This document shows, piece by piece, positions 35,262-45,414 of a stretch of DNA of 64,000 bases; within the stretch, counting starts at the first letter, position 1, and every line of letters begins with the position of its first letter. This DNA comes from Erythrobacter sp. ANT-B3C2 (GTDB lineage Bacteria; Pseudomonadota; Alphaproteobacteria; Sphingomonadales; Sphingomonadaceae), in NCBI GenBank assembly GCA_001683845.1, contig LXQI01000008.1, forward strand, positions 1-64,000, given 5' to 3'. Under the pieces are notes generated by a model. It saw only the letters and a list, made by a program, of their open reading frames with translations. It searched no databases and was not told the DNA's origin. Both the position numbers and the translations under genes were made by a program.

Positions 35262-36509
35262 ATGAGCTACGACATAGAGCGCATCCGCGCAAACTTTCCG
35301 GCCCTTCGGCGAGAGCAGAACGGAAGGCCCATTGTCTTCTTCGACAATCCAGCCGGAACGCAGGTTCCGCGCTCGGTCGTCGAGCAAATGAACGACGCCA
35401 TGTTTTACAAGAACGCCAATCTGGGTGGCTTGTTCGCCACCTCCGTGGCTGCGGAGCAGCTGGTCGACGCGGCCCACCGCGCGGGCGAAATGTTCGTGAA
35501 TGCGCCGCGTTCTGGAGAGGTGTTCTTCGGGCAGAGCATGACGACGCTGACCTTTGGCATGGCGCGGGTCATCTGCGCAGACTTCGCGCCAGGCGACGAG
35601 ATCATCCTCACGCGCATGGATCACGACGCCAACATCGCGCCCTGGCTGATGGCAGCCGAGGACCGGGGGCTGGTTGTCCGCTGGCTGGATTTTTCCGAAG
35701 AGTCCTTTGCGTTCGATCTCAACGACCTTGCCGGGCTGGTGACCGACCGTACGCGGCTGATCGCCTTGAATTACGCCAGCAACGTGACCGGGACTATCAA
35801 TGATGTCGAAGGGGCCGGGCGAATTGCTCGCGCGTGCGGAGCGCAATTGTTCGTCGACGCGGTTCAGTATGCGCCCCATGGTCTGATCGATGTCGCCGCG
35901 CTGGGCTGCGACTACCTCGTGTGCTCAGCCTACAAGTTCTTCGGACCTCATTACGGGATGCTGTGGGGCCGCCGCGACCGGCTGCAGGCTCTCCGCGCCT
36001 ACAAGGTCCGAGCCGTCTCCGACGAGCTTCCCGGCCGCTTCACGACCGGGACCACCAACCGCGAGCAATTGGCCGGTGTGCACGCTGCGATCGACTACAT
36101 TGCGAGCCTTGGAGATGCTTACGGCCACCCTGCTGGACCAGAGCTGCGTATGCGGCTGGCCGCAGGCTATGAGGCTATGAAGGCTTATGAGGATGGCCTA
36201 ACGGGGCGGTTGATTGAAGGGCTGCTTGGCATCCGCGGAATACGAGTGCTGGGCATCACCGATCCGGCCGAATTCAGGCGCCGCGTGTCGACTGTCAGCT
36301 TCGTTGCCGATGGCATTGCTCCTTCGCAGATCGCATCGGCTTTGTCGCATGAGGGCATTCAAGTCTGGCACGGACACAATTATGCGCTCGAAATCTACCG
36401 CAAGCTGGGCCTCGCGAATGGTGGCGTCCGCATCGGGCCGGTTCACTATAATACGGTCGAAGAGATCGATCGCACGCTTGAGCGGGTCGAAACGGTTGTG
36501 CGCGGCTGA
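35262..36509 (+). CDS. Cysteine-desulfurase-like PLP-dependent protein
   Basis: A 415-residue class V aminotransferase-fold protein. PLP-binding features are the DHDANIAPW loop, the Asp in LFVDAVQYAPHG and the Schiff-base Lys in SAYKFFGPHYG. The catalytic Cys loop of true cysteine desulfurases is absent; its place reads GHNYALEIYRKLG, as in the uncharacterised VC1184-type subgroup. So it is PLP-dependent but unlikely to be an IscS/SufS sulfur donor. The ATG at 35262 opens MSYDIERIRANFPAL, the usual start of the family. GGT follows in the same direction 105 bases later. Confidence 0.88.
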   Translation: MSYDIERIRANFPALRREQNGRPIVFFDNPAGTQVPRSVVEQMNDAMFYKNANLGGLFATSVAAEQLVDAAHRAGEMFVNAPRSGEVFFGQSMTTLTFGMARVICADFAPGDEIILTRMDHDANIAPWLMAAEDRGLVVRWLDFSEESFAFDLNDLAGLVTDRTRLIALNYASNVTGTINDVEGAGRIARACGAQLFVDAVQYAPHGLIDVAALGCDYLVCSAYKFFGPHYGMLWGRRDRLQALRAYKVRAVSDELPGRFTTGTTNREQLAGVHAAIDYIASLGDAYGHPAGPELRMRLAAGYEAMKAYEDGLTGRLIEGLLGIRGIRVLGITDPAEFRRRVSTVSFVADGIAPSQIASALSHEGIQVWHGHNYALEIYRKLGLANGGVRIGPVHYNTVEEIDRTLERVETVVRG

Positions 36510-36613
36510 CCGGCTACCCCAAGTGTCTGGATTCTCTCGCTGCCTGCCGCTTCCTCCTGCTTGTCAGCGAGATGAGGAACGCGCAGGCATGCGCGAAGAT
36601 CGAGGAGAGCACC

Positions 36614-38392
36614 ATGCGGATGGCTTTGATGGCAACGGCGCTGATACTGACCGGAACGCCTGCGAATGCGCAGGTAGCCCGCTCGATTGAAGAACAGATC
36701 GGCGCAGGCGGTAGACCGGTGGGCTCCAATTGGTCGCGCAGTCCGGTGATCGCGGAGCACGGCATGGCAGCGACAGCCCACCCGCTGGCGACGCAGATCG
36801 CGCTCGACATTCTCAAGGCAGGCGGCAACGCTGTCGACGCAGCGATCGGTGCCAACGCCGCGCTGGGCTTGATGGAGCCGACCGGGAACGGCATCGGTGG
36901 CGATCTCTTCGCGATTATCTACGATCCCAAGACCGCGAAGCTGTACGGCATCAACGGATCGGGCCGCTCGCCTAAGGGGCAGACGCTGAACCAATTGCTA
37001 GAGAAACTGGAAGGAGCCGATGCCCTGCCTCCAGTCGGCCCGCTGCCAGTAACAATTCCAGGGACGGTCGACGCTTGGTTCGCCATGCACGAGCGTTTCG
37101 GCAAAGTGCCGATGAGTGATGTTCTGGCGCCTACTGTAAAATACGCTCGTGAAGGCCACCCGATCGCACCGGTCATTGCTATGTACCTGGAGCGCAGCCT
37201 GCGCTCTTTCGAAGCACGTGGCAAAGAGGCGCCGTTCGATTTCTCTAACGCCCGCGCTACGTGGTTCGCCGATGGGACGGCCCCTGAAGCAGGCGAAATC
37301 TTCCGGAATGCCGATCTGGCAGACACACTTCAGGCTTTGGGTCGCGAAGGGCGCGACGCGTTCTACAAGGGCAGGCTGGCGCGGGTGATGGTCGATTACC
37401 TGCAGCGGCAAGGATCGGCCTTCACTCTCGAAGATTTCGCCGACCACTCCAGCGAGTGGGTCGAGCCTGCCTGCGCCGAGTATCGGAACGGCTACGAACT
37501 GTGCGAGCTCCCGCCGAACAGTCAGGGCTTTGCTGCGCTGCAGATGGTCAACATCCTCAAGAACCTGGACCTGGCCCAGTGGGAGCGTGGCAGCCCCGAG
37601 GTGATCCACTACATCACCGAAGCCAAGCGCCTCGCATATGCCGACCTAGCTCGCTTCTACGCGGATCCAAGCTTCGCACGTTTTCCCAAAGAGCTTCTGA
37701 GCGAAGAGTACGGTCGCCAACGCTTCACTCAAATCGATCCGCTGCGCGCTACGCCCGAGTTTGGGCCGGGGGAACCCAAGCTGGAGGGGGAAGGCGACAC
37801 CACTTACCTCACCGTCGCCGATAAGGACGGCATGATGGTGAGCCTGATCCAGTCCAATTACCGGGGCATGGGCGGTGGGCTCGTGCCGGATGGGCTTGGC
37901 TTCATGTTCCAGGATCGCGGCGAACTCTTCAGCCTCGATCCTGCCCACCCCAATGCCTACGAGCCCGGCAAGCGGCCGTTCCAGACGATCATCCCCGGGT
38001 TCGTGAAGAAGGACGGCAAGCCGTGGATGACGTTGGGTCTCATGGGTGGCGGGGTGCAACCGCAGGGCCATGTACAGGTGCTGATCAATATCGTCGACTA
38101 TGGCATGAACCTGCAGGAAGCGGGCGATGCAGCGCGCATCAACCACGACGGAGGGCGCCAGCCGACCGAGCGGCTGAGCGGTCCCTCGGCCGATCCGCTG
38201 GGCACGCTCTATGTTGAGCCCGGCATTCCGTCAGCGACTGTCGAGCACCTGCGCGCCATGGGTCACAACGTCGAAGTGGTGGGCGACGGCATCATGTTCG
38301 GCGGCTACCAGGCGATTGTGCGCGATCCAGAGACGGGCGTGTATACAGGCGCAACAGAAATGCGGAAGGACGGCCAAGCAAGCGGCTATTGA
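36614..38392 (+). CDS. ggt: Gamma-glutamyltransferase
   Basis: A 592-residue periplasmic gamma-glutamyltranspeptidase. It has a signal peptide (MRMALMATALILTGTPANAQ), the N-terminal half GNAVDAAIGANAALGLMEP, and is cleaved to an active heterodimer before Thr396 in GEGDTTYLTVAD, the nucleophile. The GGGL and PNAYEPGKRPFQTIIPG segments match the small subunit. It removes the gamma-glutamyl group of glutathione and related peptides. The ATG at 36614 with GAGGAG upstream gives a clean signal peptide. A link with the upstream PLP enzyme in thiol or amino-acid use is possible but unproven. Confidence 0.93.
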   Translation: MRMALMATALILTGTPANAQVARSIEEQIGAGGRPVGSNWSRSPVIAEHGMAATAHPLATQIALDILKAGGNAVDAAIGANAALGLMEPTGNGIGGDLFAIIYDPKTAKLYGINGSGRSPKGQTLNQLLEKLEGADALPPVGPLPVTIPGTVDAWFAMHERFGKVPMSDVLAPTVKYAREGHPIAPVIAMYLERSLRSFEARGKEAPFDFSNARATWFADGTAPEAGEIFRNADLADTLQALGREGRDAFYKGRLARVMVDYLQRQGSAFTLEDFADHSSEWVEPACAEYRNGYELCELPPNSQGFAALQMVNILKNLDLAQWERGSPEVIHYITEAKRLAYADLARFYADPSFARFPKELLSEEYGRQRFTQIDPLRATPEFGPGEPKLEGEGDTTYLTVADKDGMMVSLIQSNYRGMGGGLVPDGLGFMFQDRGELFSLDPAHPNAYEPGKRPFQTIIPGFVKKDGKPWMTLGLMGGGVQPQGHVQVLINIVDYGMNLQEAGDAARINHDGGRQPTERLSGPSADPLGTLYVEPGIPSATVEHLRAMGHNVEVVGDGIMFGGYQAIVRDPETGVYTGATEMRKDGQASGY

Positions 38393-38588
38393 GCATGGCG
38401 CGCCCACATCGGCAATCTGCATGATCGGCGGGCAACAACGTTCGGGAACTCCGATCTGAATGGCGACAATGGGGCGCCCTGCCCACTGGCTGCTCGCCGC
38501 CAGGATGGCGCCTGCAGACCGGCGCCTGTCGCATATCGGCTTTGAGAAAGCGCACTGCTTGCTCAAGCCGGCAGCCCGCTCCGCAGCA

Positions 38589-40085
38589 CTACTGTGCGAA
38601 GCCGGATGCCGCCTCCGGATACAGCCGGGTCAAAGCCTGCATGGCGCAGAGCTCGACGAGTGCAGCAAACTTGGCCTCCACCTCCCCGCCGGAGCCTTTG
38701 TCTCGCGTCGCGCTCTTTTGCAGGAGCCCGAGAGCGTCTGCCTGCGCACCGACGGCCTGTTCGGCAATCGGTTGCCAGAAAGCGGGGTGCTCGCCTTCAG
38801 ACCATTCGCCCCGTCCCCGGCCGAAGTGGGCAACGGCGAGATAGCGCAAGATGGCGGTGACGGTCAGCCGCTCGAAAAATTCGTTCGACCAGCGCATGGT
38901 GGAGGCGTCGTCGCCACTGGCGAGATTTACCGCCTTGGCCACCCCGGTCGCGCCGAGGGCACCAAGGATGCCGCCAACGATCATTCCCCCGCCGAGCGTC
39001 AATCCCCCGGCAGCAAGGTCGGCAGCCAGACCGCCCACCGCGCCGGAGAACAAGCCCCCCAGCGCCGCTGCCGCACCTTCGGGGGTCTTTGCCGCGTGCG
39101 CATAATCGTCGCCTACACGCTCGAGCACCTTCTTCGTGGCCTGGCCCGAAAGCCCGTGGAGCCGGATCAGCTCGTCCGTTGATTGGGTCGTGGCCTCGCC
39201 CAGGCGGGTGGCGAGCGCGCCCATCGCCTTGCGCGCCGCGCTGTTCTCGCCCCCTTGGCGGGTCAGCGCTCCGGCCAGTCTGTCCTGCCAGCCCGGCTCG
39301 TCGACCGTCTCGGCATCGCGGGCCGCTCGCGCAAGGTAGCGGCCGAGCACCTCCATGGAGTGGCGGAACCGAGCTAGGTTCAGCTCTGCCCAACGGGTCT
39401 GCAGGCCCTCCATCGCAAGCTGCTTTTCGGGGCCGAGCAAGGGGGCGACCGCATCCAGCAGGGCTCCCTCCTGCACCCAGCAGCGGGCGAAGGCATCGAG
39501 CGGCAGGACGGCATGGACGAGCCCCGCCGGGCCGATGCCGCTCCAGCGGGCCACTTCGAGCGACACATCCTCGCGTGGACGGCCGATCTGGTTCAGCAGG
39601 ATCACCACCGGCTTGTTGACCCAACCGAGCACCTCCATTTCCAGCGCCACATACGAGGCAGAGGCAGGGTCTTCCGCAGCGTTGACCATGTAGAGGATGA
39701 CGTCCGCTTCCTCGCGCGCATTCTTCACCGCCTGCTGGCTCGACCACAAGGGCCGCTCGCGCCAGCGATCCCACACCTGCGACAGGAACCAGCCGATCGG
39801 ATTGCCCGCCATGCGCAATCGGGAAAGCAGGCGCGCGGTATCGCCAAAGCCGGGAGTGTCCCACAGCATCAGCGTATCCTCGCCTTGCTGCACGAGGACG
39901 TAGCCGGTGGCGAGATCCGTCACATGCGCCGCATCGCGGACCTCGCCCACATCGCGGCCGAGCAAGGTGCGCGCGAGGGTCGTCTTGCCCGCATTCGTGT
40001 GGGAGATCAGGCTGAGGTTGACGGTGATGCCCTGGCCGGGTTCGGAAAAGACTTCGCCTGGGTCGGAAAAGGCTGGATCGGTCAT
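38589..40085 (-). CDS. GTPase with DUF3482 domain
   Basis: A 498-residue protein: Ras-like GTPase domain (about 20-180) with P-loop HTNAGKTTLART, switch II DTPGFGD and NQIG as the G4 motif, followed by a helical DUF3482 region with two Gly/Ala-rich hydrophobic stretches (AAALGGLFSGAVGGLAADLA and GGGMIVGGILGALGATG) that likely insert in membrane. The start ATG at 40085 overlaps the stop of the upstream DUF2868 gene (ATGA). The pair is conserved across many proteobacteria but no function is established. Confidence 0.85.
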   Translation of the reverse strand: MTDPAFSDPGEVFSEPGQGITVNLSLISHTNAGKTTLARTLLGRDVGEVRDAAHVTDLATGYVLVQQGEDTLMLWDTPGFGDTARLLSRLRMAGNPIGWFLSQVWDRWRERPLWSSQQAVKNAREEADVILYMVNAAEDPASASYVALEMEVLGWVNKPVVILLNQIGRPREDVSLEVARWSGIGPAGLVHAVLPLDAFARCWVQEGALLDAVAPLLGPEKQLAMEGLQTRWAELNLARFRHSMEVLGRYLARAARDAETVDEPGWQDRLAGALTRQGGENSAARKAMGALATRLGEATTQSTDELIRLHGLSGQATKKVLERVGDDYAHAAKTPEGAAAALGGLFSGAVGGLAADLAAGGLTLGGGMIVGGILGALGATGVAKAVNLASGDDASTMRWSNEFFERLTVTAILRYLAVAHFGRGRGEWSEGEHPAFWQPIAEQAVGAQADALGLLQKSATRDKGSGGEVEAKFAALVELCAMQALTRLYPEAASGFAQ

Positions 40086-41569
40086 CGGCGCATGCCTCCA
40101 TCCGCCAGCAACCCGGCTTCGATCCGCTGGGCCAGGGCGTCGTTGACCTCGCGGGAGAGGTCCACGCTCAGCGTAGCCAACCCGGCATCGGCCAACACGC
40201 GGCGCCACGCGGCAAGGCGCACCGTGATCCGCTCCTCAAGTCCGGCCTGTCCGGCAAAATGGGTGCGAAACGGGGTCTCGTCGATCAATGCGGCAGCCAC
40301 GGTACCGGGGTGCTCGTCCGCAATGCGGCGCACCAGCGCGGTGGCGAGAGCCCCGTGGTTTTCCGCCTCCGGCGTGGTCGAAAGCGTGAACAGCAGGATG
40401 TGATAATCGTCGGCCGGATCAGCCGCGTGCGTGGCCAGCCAGCGCTCTTCGGCGCCGTACTCGACCGGATCGTCGAAGCGGACCTGTGCACCTTCGCCCA
40501 GCGCACCGCGCAGCAGCTCGCCCAATCGACGCCGCGTCTCCTCGCCGGGCCGGTAGGCGTAAGAGGTCATCCGGGCGCTCCCCCGCCGGGCGCCGCCGGC
40601 CCGCAACAGGCGCCGCACATAGAAATCCTCACGCCCGGGCATCGGCAGGTTGCGCGCAAGGCGCCATGCCCTTGCACCCTGCCAGCCAGCCAGCAGCAGG
40701 CGGGGTGCCATCACCAGCCCCAGCACCGTGGCGGTGTAGAGGTGGATCCACGGAGCCGCATTCACCCCACTGCCCGGCCCCGTCCATCGCATCGCCGCCA
40801 TCTCCGCGATGGGCGGAATGGCCACCCCCGTGGCGAGACTCGCCGGGCCCAGCACGAGGGAGAGGAGCGCATGCACGGCCTCTGGCTGCAGAAATGTGCT
40901 TTCCCAACCGGCGCGGTACTCGATCACCAGCGCGCGCAGATAGATGCCGCCGATCAAGCCGGCGGCGAACAGCGCCGCCGCGAGGTGCAGCGTGCGAGCA
41001 ATGCGTGCGCCGCCAAGCACTCCCGAACGCTCCCACCAGCGGTACCGGAACGACTGGGCCGCACGGTCCATCGGCGTTCCGCGATCGAGATTGCGGGTCC
41101 ATGTCCCGCCGAGCCAGGCAACCATCCTGGAGATCGAATCAGACGCACCGGCCTTCCTTCCGGATGCCGCCGTAATGATCAGCCCCACGTAAACCAGCAG
41201 GTTCCAGGCGATCGTTCCTAGCAGGGGCACTGCCAGCAGGTCGAGCCGCTTGCCGGTGCCGAGTTCGCTGGCGAGGAAACCGGCGGCCAGCGAAAGCAGC
41301 GGCACCAGCCAGCCGAACCAGCGCGGCCAGGCGGTGCGCCGCAGCAGCTCGGCGATTCCAGGGTGCCGGGTGGAAAGGCGAGCGGCGGCGAACTCGGCGC
41401 GTCTGGCAATGAAGCGATGCTCGGCCGAGCGCCCCTCGATCGCCGGCTCGCGGGAGCGGGCGAACCCATCGGCCTGCTGGCGATCTTCACGAGTGAGCAG
41501 TGCAGCGTCGGCATCTTCAATCTCGACGGCGCGGACCAGTTCCACCTGCCGCGCTTCGTCTTCGGTCAT
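40082..41569 (-). CDS. DUF2868 membrane protein
   Basis: A 495-residue inner-membrane protein. It begins MTEDEARQVELVRAVEIED, with the AE/DA-rich lead and three or four membrane helices (about 90-260), and a large cytoplasmic C-terminal domain (about 300-495). It always occurs with the DUF3482 GTPase that follows and overlaps it, so the two probably form one membrane complex. The ATG at 41569 is preceded by GAAAAGAGG. Role unknown. Confidence 0.8.
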   Translation of the reverse strand: MTEDEARQVELVRAVEIEDADAALLTREDRQQADGFARSREPAIEGRSAEHRFIARRAEFAAARLSTRHPGIAELLRRTAWPRWFGWLVPLLSLAAGFLASELGTGKRLDLLAVPLLGTIAWNLLVYVGLIITAASGRKAGASDSISRMVAWLGGTWTRNLDRGTPMDRAAQSFRYRWWERSGVLGGARIARTLHLAAALFAAGLIGGIYLRALVIEYRAGWESTFLQPEAVHALLSLVLGPASLATGVAIPPIAEMAAMRWTGPGSGVNAAPWIHLYTATVLGLVMAPRLLLAGWQGARAWRLARNLPMPGREDFYVRRLLRAGGARRGSARMTSYAYRPGEETRRRLGELLRGALGEGAQVRFDDPVEYGAEERWLATHAADPADDYHILLFTLSTTPEAENHGALATALVRRIADEHPGTVAAALIDETPFRTHFAGQAGLEERITVRLAAWRRVLADAGLATLSVDLSREVNDALAQRIEAGLLADGGMRR

Positions 41570-41789
41570 CCGCAGCCTCTTTTCGGATCGGCTCTCACGA
41601 GGCACGATATTGCAAGTCTCCACGCCCTCGGCGAGCCTGCAAGGGGCCATCAGCCTAAGGCGCGCACCGGAGCCTGTTGCACCAAAGGATCAGCGACCGT
41701 GTTCGTTCCAGTCGAGCCATGCCCGGAGCCGAATCCGCGCCGCGTCGTTTAGGCGTCTGCACGAACACCCGGGCCTTGGGAGAAGACCA

Positions 41790-42317
41790 TTGAACTTGAA
41801 CGATTTGCTGCCGGCCGGTGGGCTCGACGCAATGGCCGGACAATTGGGCATTCCGCTCGATCAGGCCCGCCGCGGCGCCGAAGCGCTGCTGCCCTCCATC
41901 ATGGGCGGAATGGGGCAGCGGGCGCGCAGCAGTGATGGTGACGCGCTTGAGGCACAGGTGAACCAGCTCGGCGGCCCCGAACTGGCGCACAATGTCGTGC
42001 GCCCCGAGCCGACCGATGTCGGCCTCGGCAACCAGATGCTCGGCAGCATCTTCGGCTCCAAGGAGGGCAGCCGCAAGGTCGCCGGGCAAGCCTCCGAAAC
42101 GAGTGGTCTCGATCCGGCATTGCTGAAGAAGATGCTGCCGATCCTCACGATGCTTCTGGCTGGCCACTTGAGCCAGCGCTCCGCGGGCCAGCAGGGTGGC
42201 CTCGGTGGTGTCCTGGGGTCGGTGCTGGGCAGCCTTTCGGGCGGCACCACACCGGGTGGCGGAGCCGCCGGCGGCCTGGGGGCGGTCCTTGGCTCGGTTT
42301 TCGGCGGCAAGCGCTAG
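41790..42317 (+). CDS. DUF937 (YidB-like) protein
   Basis: A 175-residue protein with the DUF937 pattern: NDLLPAGGLDAMAGQLGI, then an AEALLPSIMGGM core and a Gly-rich low-complexity tail (GGLGGVLGSVLGSLSGG). No signal peptide. No function is known for the family. No ATG fits the N-terminus; the TTG at 41790 with GGGAGAAG before it gives the expected NLNDLLP start. Confidence 0.75.
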   Translation: MNLNDLLPAGGLDAMAGQLGIPLDQARRGAEALLPSIMGGMGQRARSSDGDALEAQVNQLGGPELAHNVVRPEPTDVGLGNQMLGSIFGSKEGSRKVAGQASETSGLDPALLKKMLPILTMLLAGHLSQRSAGQQGGLGGVLGSVLGSLSGGTTPGGGAAGGLGAVLGSVFGGKR

Positions 42318-42421
42318 CTGGACTGCCTCGCGCAAGGACCGCTCGCCTGGGCGGCTCCCTTGCGCTGTTGCCGTGGCCTTTCTAAGGACGCGCAAACCCG
42401 AACAGCAGGACACCAGCGCGC

Positions 42422-43645
42422 ATGGCGAAGATCACGGTCGCGAACCCCATCGTCGAGATTGACGGCGATGAGATGACGCGGATCATCTGGCAGTGGATCC
42501 GCGAGCGGTTGATCCTCCCCTATCTCGATATTGACCTGAAATATTACGATCTCGGCATGGAGAAGCGTGACGAGACGCGCGACCGGATCACGGTCGAGAG
42601 TGCCGAAGCGATCAAGCAATATGGCGTAGGCGTGAAATGCGCCACCATCACGCCGGACGAGGCGCGGGTCGAGGAGTTCGGCCTCGCCGAAATGTACCGC
42701 TCGCCCAATGGCACCATCCGCAACATCCTGGGCGGCACCATCTTTCGCGAGCCGATCGTCATCGACAACGTGCCCCGGCTGATCCCCGGCTGGACCGATC
42801 CCATCGTCGTCGGCCGCCATGCTTTCGGCGACCAGTACCGCGCGACGGATACGCTGATCCCCGGTCCCGGCACCCTGCGGCTGGTGTTCGAGGGCGACGA
42901 TGGTCAGGTGATCGACCGCGAGGTGTTCCGGTTCGAGGAGCCCGGCGTGGCTCTGGCGATGTACAACCTTGATGATTCGATCCGCGATTTCGCCCGCGCC
43001 AGCTTCAATTACGGGCTCGATCGCGGCTGGCCGGTGTACCTCTCCACCAAGAACACCATCCTGAAAAAGTACGACGGGCGCTTTAAGGACCTGTTTCAGG
43101 AGGTGTACGACAGCGAGGGCTTCGGGCCGAAGTTCAAGGACGCCGGCATCGTCTACGAGCACCGCCTGATCGACGACATGGTGGCCAGCGCGCTCAAGTG
43201 GAGCGGCAAGTTCGTCTGGGCCTGCAAGAATTACGATGGCGACGTGCAGTCGGACCAGGTGGCGCAGGGCTTCGGCAGCCTCGGCCTTATGACCAGCGTG
43301 CTGATGACGCCCGACGGCAAGACGATCGAGGCCGAGGCGGCGCACGGCACCGTCACCCGCCACTATCGCCAGCACCAGGAAGGCAAGGCGACGAGCACCA
43401 ACCCCATTGCCTCGATCTTCGCCTGGACCCGGGGCCTGATCTACCGCGGAAGGTTCGACAACACGCCCGACGTGGTCCGCTTCGCCGAGACGCTGGAGCG
43501 GGTCTGCATCCAGGCGGTCGAAAACGGCAAGATGACGAAGGATCTCGCACTTCTGATCGGCCCCGAGCAGAACTGGATGACCACCGAGCAGTTCTTCGAG
43601 GAGATCGTCCAGGGCCTAGAGCGGGAAATGGCCGTCTGGGCGTGA
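42422..43645 (+). CDS. icd: NADP-dependent isocitrate dehydrogenase
   Basis: A 407-residue eukaryote-like (type II, IDH subfamily common in alphaproteobacteria) enzyme that oxidises isocitrate to 2-oxoglutarate and CO2 with NADP in the TCA cycle. Substrate-site residues lie in [19 protein letters not shown], with [26 protein letters not shown] and the cofactor loop [13 protein letters not shown] (His and Arg contact the NADP 2'-phosphate). Length is standard. It is monocistronic or coupled to the GNAT-nitrilase gene 79 bases downstream. Confidence 0.97.
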   Translation: MAKITVANPIVEIDGDEMTRIIWQWIRERLILPYLDIDLKYYDLGMEKRDETRDRITVESAEAIKQYGVGVKCATITPDEARVEEFGLAEMYRSPNGTIRNILGGTIFREPIVIDNVPRLIPGWTDPIVVGRHAFGDQYRATDTLIPGPGTLRLVFEGDDGQVIDREVFRFEEPGVALAMYNLDDSIRDFARASFNYGLDRGWPVYLSTKNTILKKYDGRFKDLFQEVYDSEGFGPKFKDAGIVYEHRLIDDMVASALKWSGKFVWACKNYDGDVQSDQVAQGFGSLGLMTSVLMTPDGKTIEAEAAHGTVTRHYRQHQEGKATSTNPIASIFAWTRGLIYRGRFDNTPDVVRFAETLERVCIQAVENGKMTKDLALLIGPEQNWMTTEQFFEEIVQGLEREMAVWA

Positions 43646-43724
43646 ACGGCATCGAGCGCGGCCGCCCACCGCTGCTCCGGCCCCTTCACCCTGCACCCTC
43701 CCCAAACGCGAGGCACCAAGCCCG

Positions 43725-45329
43725 ATGAGCAAGGCCCGCCTCGAAGTCCGCCAGGCGATCCCGGCCGACGTGGCGCGCATCGCCGCACTCGTCCGCCGCG
43801 CCTATGACGATCTCGCACCCTACACCCGCAGCGAAATCCGCGGGCAGATCAACAATTATCCCGAAGGCTGCTTCGTCGCCATCCTCGATGGCACGCTGGT
43901 GGCCTATTGCGCGTCGCTGCGGATTGCCGGAGACAAGGCGCTGGTCCCGCACAGCTGGGACGAGATCACCGGCAATGGCTACGGCAGCCGCCACGATCCC
44001 ACCGGTGAGTGGCTCTACGGGTACGAGATGTGCGTCGATCCCAAGACGCGCGGCACCCGCATCGGCCGCCGCCTGTACGAGGAACGTCGTGCGGTGGCCG
44101 AGGAGCTAGGGCTCAAGGGCATCGTCTTCGGCGGTCGAATGCCCAACCTTTCCCGCATGTGGCGCAAGGTGAGTGGGCCACAGGATTATCTCGACCAGGT
44201 GGTCTCGGGCAAGCTGCACGATCCCGTGCTGCGCTTCCAGCTGGCCAACGGCTTCGAGCCGATCGGCATCCTCAAGAACTACCTGCCCGAAGACAAGCAC
44301 TCGCGGGCCTTTGCGGTGCACATGGTCTGGCGCAATCCCTTCGTCGACCAGGAGGAGAACCCCAGGTTCCGCGTCCCCCGCGGCGTGGAAAGCGTGCGCC
44401 TAGCTACCTGCCAGCTGCAGGCCCGCGCGGTGAAGGATTTCGACGAATTCATCGGCCAGATCCGCTATTTCGTCGAGGTCGCAAGCGATTACGAGGCGGA
44501 TTTCATCCTCTTCCCCGAGCTGTTCACGGTGATGCTGCTCAGCGCCGAGGAAAAGGAGCTGACGCCGATCGAGGCGATCGAGGCGCTCAGCCGCTACACC
44601 CCGCGCATCCGCGAGACGCTTTCGAACATGGCGCTGAAATACAATATCAACATCATCGGCGGCTCGCACCCCACTCGGATGGAGGATGGCGACATCCACA
44701 ATGTCGCCTATATCTGCCTTCGCGACGGATCGGTACACGAGCAGGAGAAGATCCACCCCACGCCCAACGAGGCCTATTGGTGGAACATCCGCGGCGGCGA
44801 TTCCATCCACATCATCCAGACCGATTGCGGCCCCATTGGCGTGCTCATCTGCTACGATGCGGAGTTCCCGGAGCTGGCCCGCCGACTGGTGGATGAAGGC
44901 GCGCGGATCATCTTCGTGCCCTTCTGCACCGATAGCCGCCAGGGATACATGCGCGTGCGCTATTGCGCACAGGCCCGCGCGATCGAGAACCAGTGCTTTG
45001 TCGTGATGAGCGGCAATGTCGGCAATTTGCCCAACGTCGCCAACATGGACATCCAATATGCGCAGAGCTGCATCCTGACGCCCTGCGATTTTCCGTTCGC
45101 GCGCGACGGCATCGCCGCAGAAGCGACCGAGAATGTCGAAACCCTCACCATCACCGACGTCAACTTGGCCGATCTCAGCTGGGCCCGCGCCGAGGGCACG
45201 GTGCGCAATTTGGCCGACCGGCGGTTCGATCTTTACCGCATCGAATGGAGCGATGGCTCGCCCGGCGGCGCCAGGGCCGATCCGGTCGGTCCGCCACCCG
45301 CTCCCGTCGGCGGCCCCGGCGGCGGCTAG
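43725..45329 (+). CDS. GNAT acetyltransferase-carbon-nitrogen hydrolase fusion
   Basis: A 534-residue two-domain enzyme. Residues 1-205 are a GNAT domain (core MCVDPKTRGTRIGRRLYEERR, the acetyl-CoA Arg/Gln-x-x-Gly-x-Gly/Ala equivalent). Residues about 222-510 are a nitrilase-superfamily amidase with Glu265 (LFPELF), Lys342 (QEKIHPTPNE) and Cys376 (ICYDAEFPE) forming the triad. This architecture is widespread but its natural substrate is unknown. The last 20 residues are a Pro/Gly tail. The fusion suggests one pathway in which an amide is made or broken beside an acetylation step. Confidence 0.92.
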   Translation: MSKARLEVRQAIPADVARIAALVRRAYDDLAPYTRSEIRGQINNYPEGCFVAILDGTLVAYCASLRIAGDKALVPHSWDEITGNGYGSRHDPTGEWLYGYEMCVDPKTRGTRIGRRLYEERRAVAEELGLKGIVFGGRMPNLSRMWRKVSGPQDYLDQVVSGKLHDPVLRFQLANGFEPIGILKNYLPEDKHSRAFAVHMVWRNPFVDQEENPRFRVPRGVESVRLATCQLQARAVKDFDEFIGQIRYFVEVASDYEADFILFPELFTVMLLSAEEKELTPIEAIEALSRYTPRIRETLSNMALKYNINIIGGSHPTRMEDGDIHNVAYICLRDGSVHEQEKIHPTPNEAYWWNIRGGDSIHIIQTDCGPIGVLICYDAEFPELARRLVDEGARIIFVPFCTDSRQGYMRVRYCAQARAIENQCFVVMSGNVGNLPNVANMDIQYAQSCILTPCDFPFARDGIAAEATENVETLTITDVNLADLSWARAEGTVRNLADRRFDLYRIEWSDGSPGGARADPVGPPPAPVGGPGGG

Positions 45330-45414
45330 CGAGCATCGAGGGAGCGCGCAAGATCGCTCTGTCGGCGCCATTCCCGCATTGCCGATCGCAGCGACCGTCT
45401 GACATAGGTGGGCC

